A DNA stretch of 51,499 nucleotides from Microbacteriaceae bacterium PS02343. GTDB taxonomy: Bacteria; Actinomycetota; Actinomycetes; Actinomycetales; Microbacteriaceae. Made by a program: the position numbers and the translations under genes. Location of the stretch: contig JASCOA010000008.1 of assembly GCA_029959365.1 (NCBI GenBank), forward strand, positions 1 to 51,499. The letters are read 5' to 3'. The notes beneath the pieces are model-generated. The model was not told where the DNA came from. It worked only from the letters and a program-made list of their open reading frames with translations, and made no database searches. This document shows positions 41,937 through 49,982 of the stretch, piece after piece; positions within the stretch are counted from its first letter, which is position 1; each line of letters starts with the position of its first letter.

Positions 41937-42938
41937 ATGGGAGATTCACTGGGGGGCGGCGTCATCATCGCCGTGGCGGCCGTGCTGTGGCTCGCCTATC
42001 TGCTGCCCAGCTGGTACCGCCGCCGCGAGTACCTCTCCACCGAGCGCAACGCGGTGCGGCTGCAGCAGACGATCCGCGCGATGGCCGGCACCGCCGCCCC
42101 GCTCGAGGAGCTGCCCGCCGAGAAGCAGGCGCGCGAGCTCGCCGCTCGCCGCAAGGCGCTGCAGGAGGAGCTCAAGCGCACCGAGGCGATCGCGAGGGCC
42201 GAGCGGATGCAGCGCGAGCGCATCGGCAAGCGCGGCGAGCCCGTGCCCAGCGAGGCCACCCGCATCGCCGCCCGCAAGGCCTCCGACGCCAGCCTCGCCG
42301 CTGCGCAGCGCTCGGCGCAGGAGGTCTCGCAGGTCTCGCACGATCAGGCCGCGCGGCTGCGCCGCCGCAACCGCCTCGTCACCTCCGTCTTCCTGCTCGC
42401 GGGCGTCGTCGCCGCGGTCGTCGGCGGCGTGCAGCTGGCGCTCGGCGCGGGATGGCTGCTGCTGGCCGCCGGACTCGGTGCGGTCGCGCTCGCCGTGGCG
42501 ACCCTGCGCCGCATGGCCAGCGTCGCGGCGCGTGCCCGCGATCGCCGCAGCGGCAGCGCCCCGGTGGCGCGCCCTCGTGGCCGCCGCATCGTACTGAGCG
42601 ACCCCCTGCCGCAGGCCGAGCAGGACGAGGACCGCACCTGGACGCCCAGCGAGGTGCCCAAGCCGCTCTACCTCAGCCGCACCGAGGTGCGCCCGAAGCC
42701 CGTCGCCGTGCCGCGACCCGTCGTCGAGCAGCGCCCGGCCTCGCCGGAGGCGCCGGCCGCCCCGGTCGCCCCCGCGGCCGTCGTCGAGGACGACCCGCAG
42801 GCGGAGCTGCGCCATGCTGCGCTCGCCGCCGAGCGGGCGCTGCGCGCCGCGCACCAGGCCCCCGAGGTCGCCGCCTTCGAGGCGCCCGGAGGCATGCCCG
42901 ACCTCGACGCCGTGCTGCGCCGCCGCTCCGCCGGCTGA
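41937..42938 (+). CDS. membrane protein with coiled coil, unknown function
   Basis: A protein of 333 residues. One N-terminal span (about 8-24) is followed by a long charged coiled-coil-like region (about 30-135, EKQARELAARRKALQEELKRTE), two spans near 145-185, and a Pro/Ala-rich cytoplasmic tail ending in PGGMPDLDAVLRRRSAG. It resembles hypothetical proteins found beside galU in relatives (recalled, not searched). The ATG at 41937 lies six bases after TACGCT (41925-41930): a leaderless type. A tRNA gene follows. Confidence 0.75.
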   Translation: MGDSLGGGVIIAVAAVLWLAYLLPSWYRRREYLSTERNAVRLQQTIRAMAGTAAPLEELPAEKQARELAARRKALQEELKRTEAIARAERMQRERIGKRGEPVPSEATRIAARKASDASLAAAQRSAQEVSQVSHDQAARLRRRNRLVTSVFLLAGVVAAVVGGVQLALGAGWLLLAAGLGAVALAVATLRRMASVAARARDRRSGSAPVARPRGRRIVLSDPLPQAEQDEDRTWTPSEVPKPLYLSRTEVRPKPVAVPRPVVEQRPASPEAPAAPVAPAAVVEDDPQAELRHAALAAERALRAAHQAPEVAAFEAPGGMPDLDAVLRRRSAG

Positions 42939-42991
42939 GTCCGCCGCGTGCACGACGACCTCCGCGGAGGTGCTAGGGTTGACGAGTTCAC

Positions 42992-43064
42992 GGGCCCTTG
43001 GCGCAGTTGGTAGCGCGCCTCGTTCGCATCGAGGAGGTCAGGAGTTCGAATCTCCTAGGGTCCA
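42992..43064 (+). tRNA. tRNA-Ala (anticodon CGC)
   Basis: A complete 73-base cloverleaf. The acceptor stem GGGCCCT/AGGGTCC has one G-U pair; the D arm is GCGC-AGTTGGTA-GCGC; the anticodon stem CCTCG/CGAGG encloses loop TTCGCAT with anticodon CGC; the T arm is AGGAG-TTCGAAT-CTCCT; the discriminator is A. CCA is not encoded. TAGGGT at 42974-42979 is a likely -10. A strong terminator follows within ten bases. Confidence 0.97.
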
Positions 43065-43073
43065 CCGAGAACA

Positions 43074-43103
43074 CGAAAGGCCCCGCTTCGGCGGGGCCTT
43101 TCG
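43074..43103 (+). terminator. terminator of the tRNA-Ala gene
   Basis: Perfect 13-bp arms CGAAAGGCCCCGC (43074-43086) and GCGGGGCCTTTCG (43091-43103) closed by a UUCG tetraloop, ten bases after the tRNA. Confidence 0.92.
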
Positions 43104-43149
43104 CTTGGCCGGGGCGCGTGCGATCGAACCCTGATCGACGAGGAGCGGC

Positions 43150-44043
43150 ATGACGGGTATCGCGGGGCGCGGCGTGCTCGCCTCCGTCGCGGCCTCCGTG
43201 CTCTTCGGCGCGATCAGCCTGCTCGGCGGCGTCCTCGAGGGCTTCGGCCCCGAGGAGACGACGGCCTGGCGCGTGCTGCTCATCCTGGCCGCGCTCCTGC
43301 CGATCGTGCTCGCCGCGTCGCGCCGCCCCGTGCAGCGCGCCCTGACGGCGAGGGTGCTCCGCTCGCCGCGACTGATCGTCGTGGTGCTCGTCGACGCCGC
43401 GATCCTGGGCCTGCAGCTCTGGGTCTTCATGTGGGGGCCGGCCAACGGGCAGACCCAGGCCGTGGCCCTGGGCTACTTCCTGCTGCCGCTCGCGATGGTC
43501 GTCGTCGGGCGCGCGGTGTTCCGCGATCGGCTGAGCGGATGGCAGCGGGCGGCCGTGCTCGCGGCGCTCGTCGGCGTCGTGGCCGAGCTCGCGATCACCC
43601 GCTCGATCGGCTGGCCGGCGGTGCTGATCGTCGTGCTCTACCCCGTCTACTTCGCGCTGCGCCGCTCGACCGGGCTCGGCGACCTGCACGGCTTCCTGCT
43701 CGAGGTCGGGGTGCTCGCGGTCGTCGCCGTTCCGGTGGTCGTGCACGGGCTCATCGGCCACGCCGCGGACGGCGGGCTGCCGCCGGCCTTCGGCGCCCTG
43801 CTGCTCGTGGCGGTGCTCAGCGGCGCGGCGATGGTGCTCTACATCCTGGCGTCGCAGTGGCTGCCGATGCCGGTGTTCGGGCTGCTGAGCTACCTCGAGC
43901 CCGTGCTCATCCTCGGCGCCGCGCTGCTGCTCGGCGAGCACCTCTCGCCGGGCGACGCCGTGGTCTACGGGCCCATCGCGATCGCGCTGGCGCTGCTCGC
44001 CTGCGGCACGCTGCGGCGACGGCGGCCGTCGCGCGCGAGGTAG
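43150..44043 (+). CDS. EamA/RarD-type DMT transporter
   Basis: A membrane protein of 297 residues with about ten hydrophobic segments arranged as two EamA repeats. The N-terminal VLASVAASVLFGAISLLGGVL, GPEETTAWRVLL and WVFMWGPANGQTQAVALGYFLLPL patterns match the RarD subgroup. The substrate is unknown. The ATG at 43150 follows AGGAG with four bases of spacing. The gene stands alone behind the tRNA terminator. Confidence 0.87.
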   Translation: MTGIAGRGVLASVAASVLFGAISLLGGVLEGFGPEETTAWRVLLILAALLPIVLAASRRPVQRALTARVLRSPRLIVVVLVDAAILGLQLWVFMWGPANGQTQAVALGYFLLPLAMVVVGRAVFRDRLSGWQRAAVLAALVGVVAELAITRSIGWPAVLIVVLYPVYFALRRSTGLGDLHGFLLEVGVLAVVAVPVVVHGLIGHAADGGLPPAFGALLLVAVLSGAAMVLYILASQWLPMPVFGLLSYLEPVLILGAALLLGEHLSPGDAVVYGPIAIALALLACGTLRRRRPSRAR

Positions 44044-44233
44044 CGCTTCCGGCGGGAGTCGTCGAGCCCGCATCCGCTCGCTCCTGCGGGAATGGTCGCA
44101 GTCGGTTACGGTGCGCTCGCGCTGCTCGGACTCCGCACGCTCCTCGTCGTCGTCGCACCGCCTGAGCAGCGGCACGCGCGACCGAAGGGCACCGCTCCGG
44201 CGGGGCCCTTCCCCGTTCCGGGAGGATGGGCGC

Positions 44234-44551
44234 ATGGAGGTCATCGATCACGCCCCGTACTCGTGGTTCCTGCTGCGCGAGGGCGATGCGCTCCTGCTGG
44301 ACGCCCGCTGCTCGCAGGGCGCCTTCGACGCCAGCGTGCTCATCGCGCTGGATGCCGCGGAGCTCGCCGAACGGGATGCGGGCGGCCACGACGCCGTCGA
44401 CCGCCTGGCGACCGCGGTCCACATGTCCGCGCCCTTCGCGCGCGGCACGACGTCGCCGTTCCGCGACCGCGACCTGTTCCGCGACGGTGAGCGGGGTCGG
44501 GAGCTGCGGCGGGAGGTCCACGAGGCGATACTGCGCTTCCGAGCCGGTTGA
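44234..44551 (+). CDS. small hypothetical protein
   Basis: A soluble protein of 105 residues starting MEVIDHAPYSWFLLREGDALLLDARCSQGAFD and ending in a charged helix (GRELRREVHEAILRF). The codon usage is normal for the window, supporting a real gene. GGGAGG lies about nine bases before the ATG. I do not recognise the family; the length and the compact alpha/beta look are compatible with a small enzyme-associated or immunity-type protein, but nothing supports a specific role. Confidence 0.65.
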   Translation: MEVIDHAPYSWFLLREGDALLLDARCSQGAFDASVLIALDAAELAERDAGGHDAVDRLATAVHMSAPFARGTTSPFRDRDLFRDGERGRELRREVHEAILRFRAG

Positions 44552-44554
44552 CGC

Positions 44555-44582
44555 TGTCGCAGGACTGCGACAGGACTGCGAC
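44555..44582. promoter_or_regulatory. palindrome plus direct repeat upstream of the OmpA-domain lipoprotein
   Basis: TGTCGCAG-GA-CTGCGACA (44555-44572) is a perfect 8-bp inverted repeat. The 11-mer AGGACTGCGAC is also directly repeated (44561-44571, 44572-44582), giving three half-sites. It lies 33 bases upstream of the TAGTGT -10 (44615-44620) of the next gene, a good activator or repressor position. The binder is unknown. Confidence 0.6.
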
Positions 44583-44627
44583 GCCCGCCGCTCCCCGGAC
44601 GGGGGAGGCGTCGATAGTGTCGCTTCC

Positions 44628-45788
44628 ATGAGCACCCGAACCACCCAGGTCGCCCTCGCCGCGACCGGTCTCGCCGCCGCGCTGCTGCTGAGCTCCTGCT
44701 CGGCTCAGGCCGAGCCGGAGCGGCCCGACCCGACGCCGGCGAAGCCCTCGGCCAGCCCCGCCGTGGAGGCCGCGACGGCCGACGCGGTCGCCGGCTTCGC
44801 GCCCGGGGAGATCCCGCCGGTGCCGCTCATCCGCATCCCCGATCTGACGATGCTCGACGCGGCCGTGGCGGCGCCGACGCAGGCGCTGCGCAGCGCCCTC
44901 ACCGACCGGCCCGGGCTCAGCTTCGCGCCGGCCCGGTGCGAGTCCGGCGGGGTCGTCGCGAGCGGACCGAGCGTAGGGCTGCCCTACGGCGACACGATCG
45001 TGAACTCGGGCGACGGCAGCGGCTCGTTCACCCTCAACGGCATCGACGTGGTCGTGGGCGGCGACGGCAGCGGGGTGTGGAGCGACGGCACCACCAACGT
45101 CGTGATCGGCGGCGACGGCTCGGGCACCTACAACGACCTCGAGGGCTCCGTGGTGATCAACGGCGACGGCAGCGGCACCTCCGAGCGCCTCGGCGCCACC
45201 ATCGTCGTGAACGGCGACGGCAGCGGCACCTACGGCTTCGACGGCACGACGATCGTCAACAACGGCGACGGCTCGGGCACCTACTCCGACGACGAGGTGA
45301 CCATCGTCAACCTGGGCGACGGCACCGCGCTCGTCAACGGGGTCGAGATCCAGGCCGGTCCGGTCGCGCCGGTTCCCTCGGTGGGCAGCTTCCCGTCGAT
45401 GGGCTCGCTCGCGCCGGTCGAGTCCTGCGGCGTGATCATCACGCTCGAGGACGGCGTGCTCTTCGACTTCGACAAGTACGACCTGCGGCCGGCCTCGGTC
45501 GAGGTCATCGACGAGCTGGCCGCCGCGCTGCAGGAGGCCGGCTCGACGAGCCTCGTCGTGAGCGGCCACACCGACGCGATCGGCACCGACGAGTACAACC
45601 AGCGCCTCAGCGAGCAGCGAGCGGATGCGGTCGTGCAGGGTCTGCTGTCGGCGGGCGTCACCGCCGCGATCGACGCGCAGGGCTTCGGCGAGAGCCAGCC
45701 CGTAGCGCCGAACGAGCTGAACGGCCAGGACAACCCGGCGGGCCGCCAGCTCAACCGCCGGGTCGAGATCCTCGTGCCGAGCGCCTGA
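44628..45788 (+). CDS. OmpA-domain lipoprotein with GDGSG repeats
   Basis: A protein of 386 residues. The signal peptide ends in the lipobox LLSSC (C24). After a Pro/Ala linker, seven repeats of about 17-20 residues (about 120-245) each carry GDGSG with alternating VVI/IVN strands and look like a small beta-solenoid. The C-terminal 110 residues are an OmpA-type peptidoglycan-binding domain: FDFDKYDLRP, VSGHTDAIGTDEYNQRLSEQRADAV, QLNRRVEI. It should tie a lipid-anchored protein to the cell wall. The ATG is seven bases after TAGTGT, a leaderless type. OmpA domains are less usual on actinobacterial lipoproteins than in Gram-negatives. Confidence 0.88.
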   Translation: MSTRTTQVALAATGLAAALLLSSCSAQAEPERPDPTPAKPSASPAVEAATADAVAGFAPGEIPPVPLIRIPDLTMLDAAVAAPTQALRSALTDRPGLSFAPARCESGGVVASGPSVGLPYGDTIVNSGDGSGSFTLNGIDVVVGGDGSGVWSDGTTNVVIGGDGSGTYNDLEGSVVINGDGSGTSERLGATIVVNGDGSGTYGFDGTTIVNNGDGSGTYSDDEVTIVNLGDGTALVNGVEIQAGPVAPVPSVGSFPSMGSLAPVESCGVIITLEDGVLFDFDKYDLRPASVEVIDELAAALQEAGSTSLVVSGHTDAIGTDEYNQRLSEQRADAVVQGLLSAGVTAAIDAQGFGESQPVAPNELNGQDNPAGRQLNRRVEILVPSA

Positions 45789-45870
45789 GAAGCGGCGCCG
45801 AGCGCCGGATCGCCGAGCCGCTGCACCGACGGGATCGGCGGCGCGGCGCGACGACGCATCCGTCCGACGA

Positions 45871-46803
45871 TCAGGCCAGCGCCTCCAGCGCCGCGATCAC
45901 GGCGAAGGGATCGGAGGCGGTCGCCTGCAGCACGATGTCGGTCACGCCGGCCGCGCCGAGCTCGGCGATGCGCGCCCGCACCCGCGCCGGGCTGCCGGCC
46001 AGGGCGAGCTGCGCGACCCACGCGTCGGGCAGACGCGCCGCGAAGTCCTGCGGGTCGGACGCACCCGCTCGCAGCGCTCGGAACTCGTCGGCGAACGGGA
46101 GGTCGGCGATGTGCACGTCCCAGTCGGGCTCGCCGATCCAGGCGAGCGCGGGGCGCGCGGCGGCGAAGGCCGCCGATTCGTCGTCGCCGACGCTCGCCAC
46201 GTTGTAGGCGACGAGCCGGTGCGGCCCCGTCGCGGCGATGCGGGCCAGCGCCGAGGTCGCGTACTCGGGCGTCACCGGCTCGGCGAGCACCGTGCCGTCG
46301 GCGACCCGGCCCGCGGCGGCGAGCGATCGCGGGCCGCGCACGCCCGCGAGCAGTGGCGGCGGCGTCGCCGGCACGGCCGATGCATCGAGCCGAACGCCCT
46401 CGTGCTCCTCGCCGTCCAGCAGCGCGCGGACGGTCGTGAAGGTGCGCTCGAGCAGCGCCAACGGGCGGTCCGGCCAGGCGCCGACCTGGCGCAGCCAGCC
46501 GGGCATGCCGTGGCCGATGCCGGCGTCGATGCGACCCGGGAAGAGCTGGGTCAGGGTCGCCAGCTCCATGGCGAGGAAGGCGGGGTTGCGCACGGCCGCC
46601 GGCAGGATGCCGATGCCGACGCGCAGCGTCGAGGTCGCGGCGAGCACGGCGGCGGCCTGCGCGATGCCGCCGCGGTAGCCGAGGTCCTCGACCACCCACA
46701 GCTCGGCGGCCCCCGCGGCCTCGGCGCGGCGGGCGTACTCGAGCACCTCGTGGGCGGGCAGATCGCGGGGCAGCATCACGCCCAGGGCGGGTCGGGTGGT
46801 CAT
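45871..46803 (-). CDS. LLM-class flavin-dependent oxidoreductase
   Basis: A luciferase-like TIM-barrel oxidoreductase of 310 residues. Typical segments are LGVMLPRDLPAHEVLEYARRAEAAG, LRVGIGILPAAVRNPAFLAME, LFPGRIDAGIGHGMPGWL and PLLAGVRGPRSLAAAGRVADGTVL. The flavin (FMN or F420) and the substrate cannot be told. The frame is open far upstream, but ATG 46803 has a GAGAGGAG ribosome site and begins the barrel. It is divergent from a GNAT gene. Confidence 0.9.
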   Translation of the reverse strand: MTTRPALGVMLPRDLPAHEVLEYARRAEAAGAAELWVVEDLGYRGGIAQAAAVLAATSTLRVGIGILPAAVRNPAFLAMELATLTQLFPGRIDAGIGHGMPGWLRQVGAWPDRPLALLERTFTTVRALLDGEEHEGVRLDASAVPATPPPLLAGVRGPRSLAAAGRVADGTVLAEPVTPEYATSALARIAATGPHRLVAYNVASVGDDESAAFAAARPALAWIGEPDWDVHIADLPFADEFRALRAGASDPQDFAARLPDAWVAQLALAGSPARVRARIAELGAAGVTDIVLQATASDPFAVIAALEALA

Positions 46804-46863
46804 CGTCGACTCCTCTCGTCGGCACCAGTCTTCCAGCCGCGCGCTGCCGATACCATCGCCCTC

Positions 46864-47484
46864 GTGCCCACCCCCACGCTCCGCGCCGCCAGCGCCGCCG
46901 ACCTGCCGGCCGCGACCGCCGCGCTGGCCGAGGCCTTCGAGCACGACCCGACGCTCGCCCGGGTGATCCGTCCGAGCGCCGACCGGCGCCTCGAGCGCCT
47001 CGCGCTGCTCTTCACGACCCTGCTGCGCTCGGCGCCGAAGGGGGCGCAGATCGTCGACGTCGCGCAGACCGAGCGGGGCATCGTCGCCGCCGCGATCTGG
47101 GAGCGTCCGAGCGCGCCGCGGCCGACCTTGGTCGGCGAGCTCGTCCACCTGCCGGCATTCGTCCGCGCCATCGGGCTCGCCGGCATCGTGCCGGCCACGG
47201 TCGATCAGCAGCGGATGGGCGCCGCGCGGCCCGAGGAGCCGCACTGGTACCTCGGCGAGATCGGCGTCGGTGAGGCCGCTCGGGGTCGCGGCGTCGGAGC
47301 GGCGCTCCTGGAGCGCGGGCTCGCCCGGGCGGATGCCGACGGCGTCGCCGCCTACCTCGAGTCGTCGACCCCGCGCAACCGCGCCCTCTACGCGCGGCAC
47401 GGCTTCGTCGAGCTCGGTCCGGTGCCGGGTATGCAGGGCGAGGGCGTGCCGATGCGGATGCTGCGGGCGGCCTCCGTCGCGTAG
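46864..47484 (+). CDS. GNAT-family N-acetyltransferase
   Basis: A protein of 206 residues with the acetyl-CoA-binding motif GEIGVGEAARGRGVGAALLERGL and the late YLESSTPRNRALYARHGF strand-helix typical of GNAT enzymes of the group often found near efflux or stress genes. GTG 46864 lies seven bases after TACCAT (46851-46856) and has no ribosome site, so it is likely leaderless. The substrate is unknown. Confidence 0.87.
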   Translation: MPTPTLRAASAADLPAATAALAEAFEHDPTLARVIRPSADRRLERLALLFTTLLRSAPKGAQIVDVAQTERGIVAAAIWERPSAPRPTLVGELVHLPAFVRAIGLAGIVPATVDQQRMGAARPEEPHWYLGEIGVGEAARGRGVGAALLERGLARADADGVAAYLESSTPRNRALYARHGFVELGPVPGMQGEGVPMRMLRAASVA

Positions 47485-47572
47485 CGGCGTCACAGTCCGT
47501 CATCGACCTGCGCATCCGCTCGCCTGCGCGTAGCGTCGTCGGCATCGCCGTTCGGAACGAGAGGAGTCGGCC

Positions 47573-48289
47573 ATGCCCCGCATCGCGATGATCTCTGTGA
47601 CGGACGAGCGAATGGGCCGTGAGGCCTACCAGGGCCTCGCCGACGGTCTCGACGCCTCCTTCGCCGGCATCGCCGAGGCGAGCGGATGGACGGTCGACCG
47701 CCACGCCGCGGGCGTGCTCGGCCAGCGCGGCCTGCAGCGGGCCGCCGACGGCGCCGATGTGATCGTGCTCATGGGCGGCGAGGACGTGCATCCCTCCTTC
47801 TACGGCGGCGACCTCGAGTACGAGGGCAGCGGCGTGCACGAGGAGCGGGCGGATGCGGCGCAGATCGCGCTCGTGCACCGGGCCCTCGAGACCGGCACCC
47901 CGCTGCTCGGCATCTGCCGCGGCCAGCAGGTCGTGAACGTGGCGCTCGGCGGCGGCCTGCACCAGCACATCGGCTACGAGGGCCTGCATCGCCAGCACCC
48001 GGAGACCGGCGGCATGGTCGAGCACGGCCTGTCGCTCGTGGCCGGCTCGTCGCTCGACGGCCTGGGGCTGCGGCCGGTGCGCAGCAGCCACCACCAGGCG
48101 GTCTCGGCGCTGGGCTCCGGGCTGCGCATCGCGGCGACCGCCGAGGACGGCGTGGTCGAGGCGCTCGAGCACGAGTCCGGCTCGCTCGTGACCGTGCAGT
48201 GGCACCCCGAGCACCCGCTCGGCGACGCCGCGGGACTCACGGCGCTGCTCGGCCTGCTCGCCCGCGAGCGCGTGCTCGCCGCGGCCTAG
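47573..48289 (+). CDS. gamma-glutamyl-gamma-aminobutyrate hydrolase family protein (C26)
   Basis: A class I glutamine-amidotransferase-like hydrolase of 238 residues. The nucleophile is the cysteine in LLGICRGQQ; the partner histidine and glutamate are in VQWHPEHP. The IVLMGGEDVHPSFYG and SSHHQAVSALG segments match the PuuD/peptidase C26 branch, which removes the gamma-glutamyl group in putrescine breakdown. No other polyamine genes are adjacent, so the substrate is uncertain. The ATG has a GAGAGGAG ribosome site; TAGCGT about 40 bases upstream may be the -10. Confidence 0.88.
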   Translation: MPRIAMISVTDERMGREAYQGLADGLDASFAGIAEASGWTVDRHAAGVLGQRGLQRAADGADVIVLMGGEDVHPSFYGGDLEYEGSGVHEERADAAQIALVHRALETGTPLLGICRGQQVVNVALGGGLHQHIGYEGLHRQHPETGGMVEHGLSLVAGSSLDGLGLRPVRSSHHQAVSALGSGLRIAATAEDGVVEALEHESGSLVTVQWHPEHPLGDAAGLTALLGLLARERVLAAA

Positions 48290-48341
48290 GAGCAGGCCGG
48301 CCCCGTTCGAGCGGATGCCGGCAGCGGTCGGCTGAGGGGCC

Positions 48342-48512
48342 TCAGCCCTCCAGCTTCGCCAGCCAGCCGGCGAGCAGACGCTCGAGCTGGGCGGCCTCGT
48401 CGGCCCCGAGCGCGTCGAGCAGCCGTCGCTCGTTCGCCATGTGCGCCGCGAACGCCTCGTCGATGAGCGAGAGGCCCTGCGGGGTCAGTGCGACGACCCG
48501 GGAGCGCCCGTC
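48342..48512 (-). pseudogene. MarR-family regulator, C-terminal remnant
   Basis: The last 56 residues of a MarR protein: DGRSRVVALTPQGLSLIDEA, the wing end, then the dimerisation helices through LLAGWLAKLEG and the stop. A whole MarR protein has about 140-150 residues, so roughly the first 90, including the recognition helix, are missing. At 48512/48513 the sequence changes directly into an EamA transporter on the opposite strand. The frame stays open into that gene by chance, but the residues there (EVDEHEEHADVEGAE) are a reverse-strand shadow. It should be non-functional. Confidence 0.8.
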
Positions 48513-49403
48513 GTGCTCGGCGCCCTCAACATCGGCGTGTTCTTCGTGCTCGTCTACCTCGCGGCGCAGCACCTGCCCGCCAGCATCGCCACGGTCATCG
48601 CCGCCACCTCGTCCGCGGGCATGCTGCTGCTCGGCTGGGCGATCCTCGCGGAGCGGCCACGGCTGCTCGGTGCGCTCGGCGCCGCGCTGGGCATCGGCGG
48701 CACCGCCGCGATGGTGCTCGCGGGGGCCGGGGCCCCCGATCCGCTCGGCATCGCCGCCTCGGTCGGCTCGGTGCTCTGCGCGAGCGCGGGCGCGGTGCTC
48801 TCCCGGCGCTGGCGCGGGGAGGTGCCGCCGCTCGCCGCGACCGCCTGGCAGCTGACCGCGGGAGCGCTGGTCGTGCTGCCCGCGGCCCTGCTCGTAGAGG
48901 GCGCCCCGCCCGCGCTCGACGGTCCCGCGCTGCTCGGCTTCGCGGCGCTCTCGCTCGTCGGCACGGCGCTGGCGTTCGTCTGCTGGTTCGCCGGCCTCGC
49001 GCGACTGCCCGCCGGCACGGTCGGACTGCTCGGCCTGCTCAACCCGGTCAGCGGGGTGCTGCTCGGCGTGCTCGTCGCGGGGGAGCGGCTCGGAGCGCTG
49101 CAGTTCGCCGGCCTCGGGCTCGTGCTGCTCGGCATCGTCATCGGCGTCGACCGCCAGCGGCGTGGACGAGCGGATGGGCGAGGCAGCGAGGGTGGCGGCT
49201 GCGCCCGCCCCGGAGGCGATGCGGCGGCTGGCGGGGCCGTTGCCGGTGCAGATGACGCGACGGCGTCGCGCTCAGCGCAGGCGGTCGGCCACGGCCTCGA
49301 TCGTGGCGACGACGAGCGCGCGGTCGAGCGGGCGCCGCTCGAACTGCTGGTGCATCGACCAGCCCTCGATGAGCGCGTCGATCGCGCGGCAGGCCTCGGG
49401 TGA
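48513..49403 (+). pseudogene. EamA-family transporter lacking its N-terminus
   Basis: From residue 1 (GTG 48513) this reads LGALNIGVFFVLVYLAAQHLP, which is normally the third membrane span of a DMT/EamA permease; about 70-75 residues before it are absent. The second EamA repeat is intact to about 49163 (LVLLGIVIGVDRQRR). No stop follows there: the frame runs on through a Gly/Ala/Asp-rich stretch to 49403, overlapping the convergent TetR gene by 130 bases, which looks abnormal. A GGGAG precedes the GTG, so a truncated product could be made, but a permease lacking two spans is probably inactive. Confidence 0.7.
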
Positions 49404-49829
49404 GAAGTGCAGCGCCAGGCTCTCGTGGCTGCGCCGCAGCCAGGCCAGGTTGATCTCGGCCACGCGCTCGTCGTGGTTGGCGTGCGCGTGCATCTCCCAG
49501 ATGACCACCATCTCGCGAGAGCCGACGTAGTCGATGCCGCAGATGAGCTCGGCCACGGCCTCGCAGGCGGCGCGGCGGTCGACGGCCCGCTCGAGCGAGT
49601 CGCGGTAGAGCGAGGCCTTGCGCTCGCTGAAGCGTCGAAAGGCCTGCGCCAGCAGATCGGCGAGGCCGTCGAAGTAGTAGGTGACCGAGCCGAGCGGCAC
49701 GCTCGCGGCGTCGGCGATGCGGCGGTGCGTGGTGCGCTGCACGCCGTGGTCGGCGATCACCTCGATCGCGGCGTCGAGGATGCGCTCGCGCCGCTGCGGG
49801 TCGTTCGCGCCGCGCCGCGCCCCGGTCAT
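49272..49829 (-). CDS. TetR-family regulator, probably controlling the divergent MFS gene
   Basis: A regulator of 185 residues from ATG 49829, with HTH region RRERILDAAIEVIADHGVQRT followed by THRRIADAASVPLGSVTYYF and a helical ligand domain of the BetI-like TetR_C group. No ribosome site precedes this ATG. The same frame stays open upstream through a Cys/His/Gly-rich repeat (49830-50000) to a GTG at 50057, which would give a 261-residue protein. In another frame an Ala/Ser/Thr-rich 68-codon ORF (50032 to 49826) has a TACGAT box seven bases upstream and ends in an ATGA overlap with this ATG. The core start is the safe call; the real N-terminus is open. Confidence 0.82.
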   Translation of the reverse strand: MTGARRGANDPQRRERILDAAIEVIADHGVQRTTHRRIADAASVPLGSVTYYFDGLADLLAQAFRRFSERKASLYRDSLERAVDRRAACEAVAELICGIDYVGSREMVVIWEMHAHANHDERVAEINLAWLRRSHESLALHFSPEACRAIDALIEGWSMHQQFERRPLDRALVVATIEAVADRLR

Positions 49830-49878
49830 GCGGTCCGCCCGCGGTTCGCGTGCGTCGTGCGCGGTTCCGCGGCGATCG

Positions 49879-49982
49879 CCGTGGTCGCCGCCGCAGCCGT
49901 GCTTGCTGCCGCAGCCGTGCTCGGTGCAGCCGTGCTCGCCGCAGCCGCGCTCGCTGCCGCCGTGCTCGCCGCCGCAGCCGTG
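49879..49982. repeat. imperfect 15-bp tandem repeat upstream of the TetR core
   Basis: About seven units related to GCAGCCGTGCTCGCC, some with an extra three bases. On the minus strand in the TetR frame each unit encodes a block like HGC-x-E (for example GCGEHGCTEHGC). In the next minus frame it encodes Ala/Ser/Thr, and on the plus strand Ala/Val/Leu. Confidence 0.85.

Noticed and set aside
26695-47510. Similar CACAG-C/T-CCGTC...ATCGACC strings upstream of the genes at 26744 and 47573, possibly a shared sigma-factor box
   Set aside because: Only two copies with an indel between them and no consistent distance to a -10, so chance cannot be excluded.
48513-48572. The apparent N-terminus of the MarR remnant starting at an ATG at 48572
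   Set aside because: These residues are a reverse-strand reading of the EamA gene and bear no MarR similarity; MarR similarity begins at 48512.
49879-49982. CRISPR-like array from the 15-bp repeats, and likewise the 30-bp repeats at 20461-20600
   Set aside because: There are no unique spacers, the units are directly adjacent and in coding frame, and no cas genes are present.
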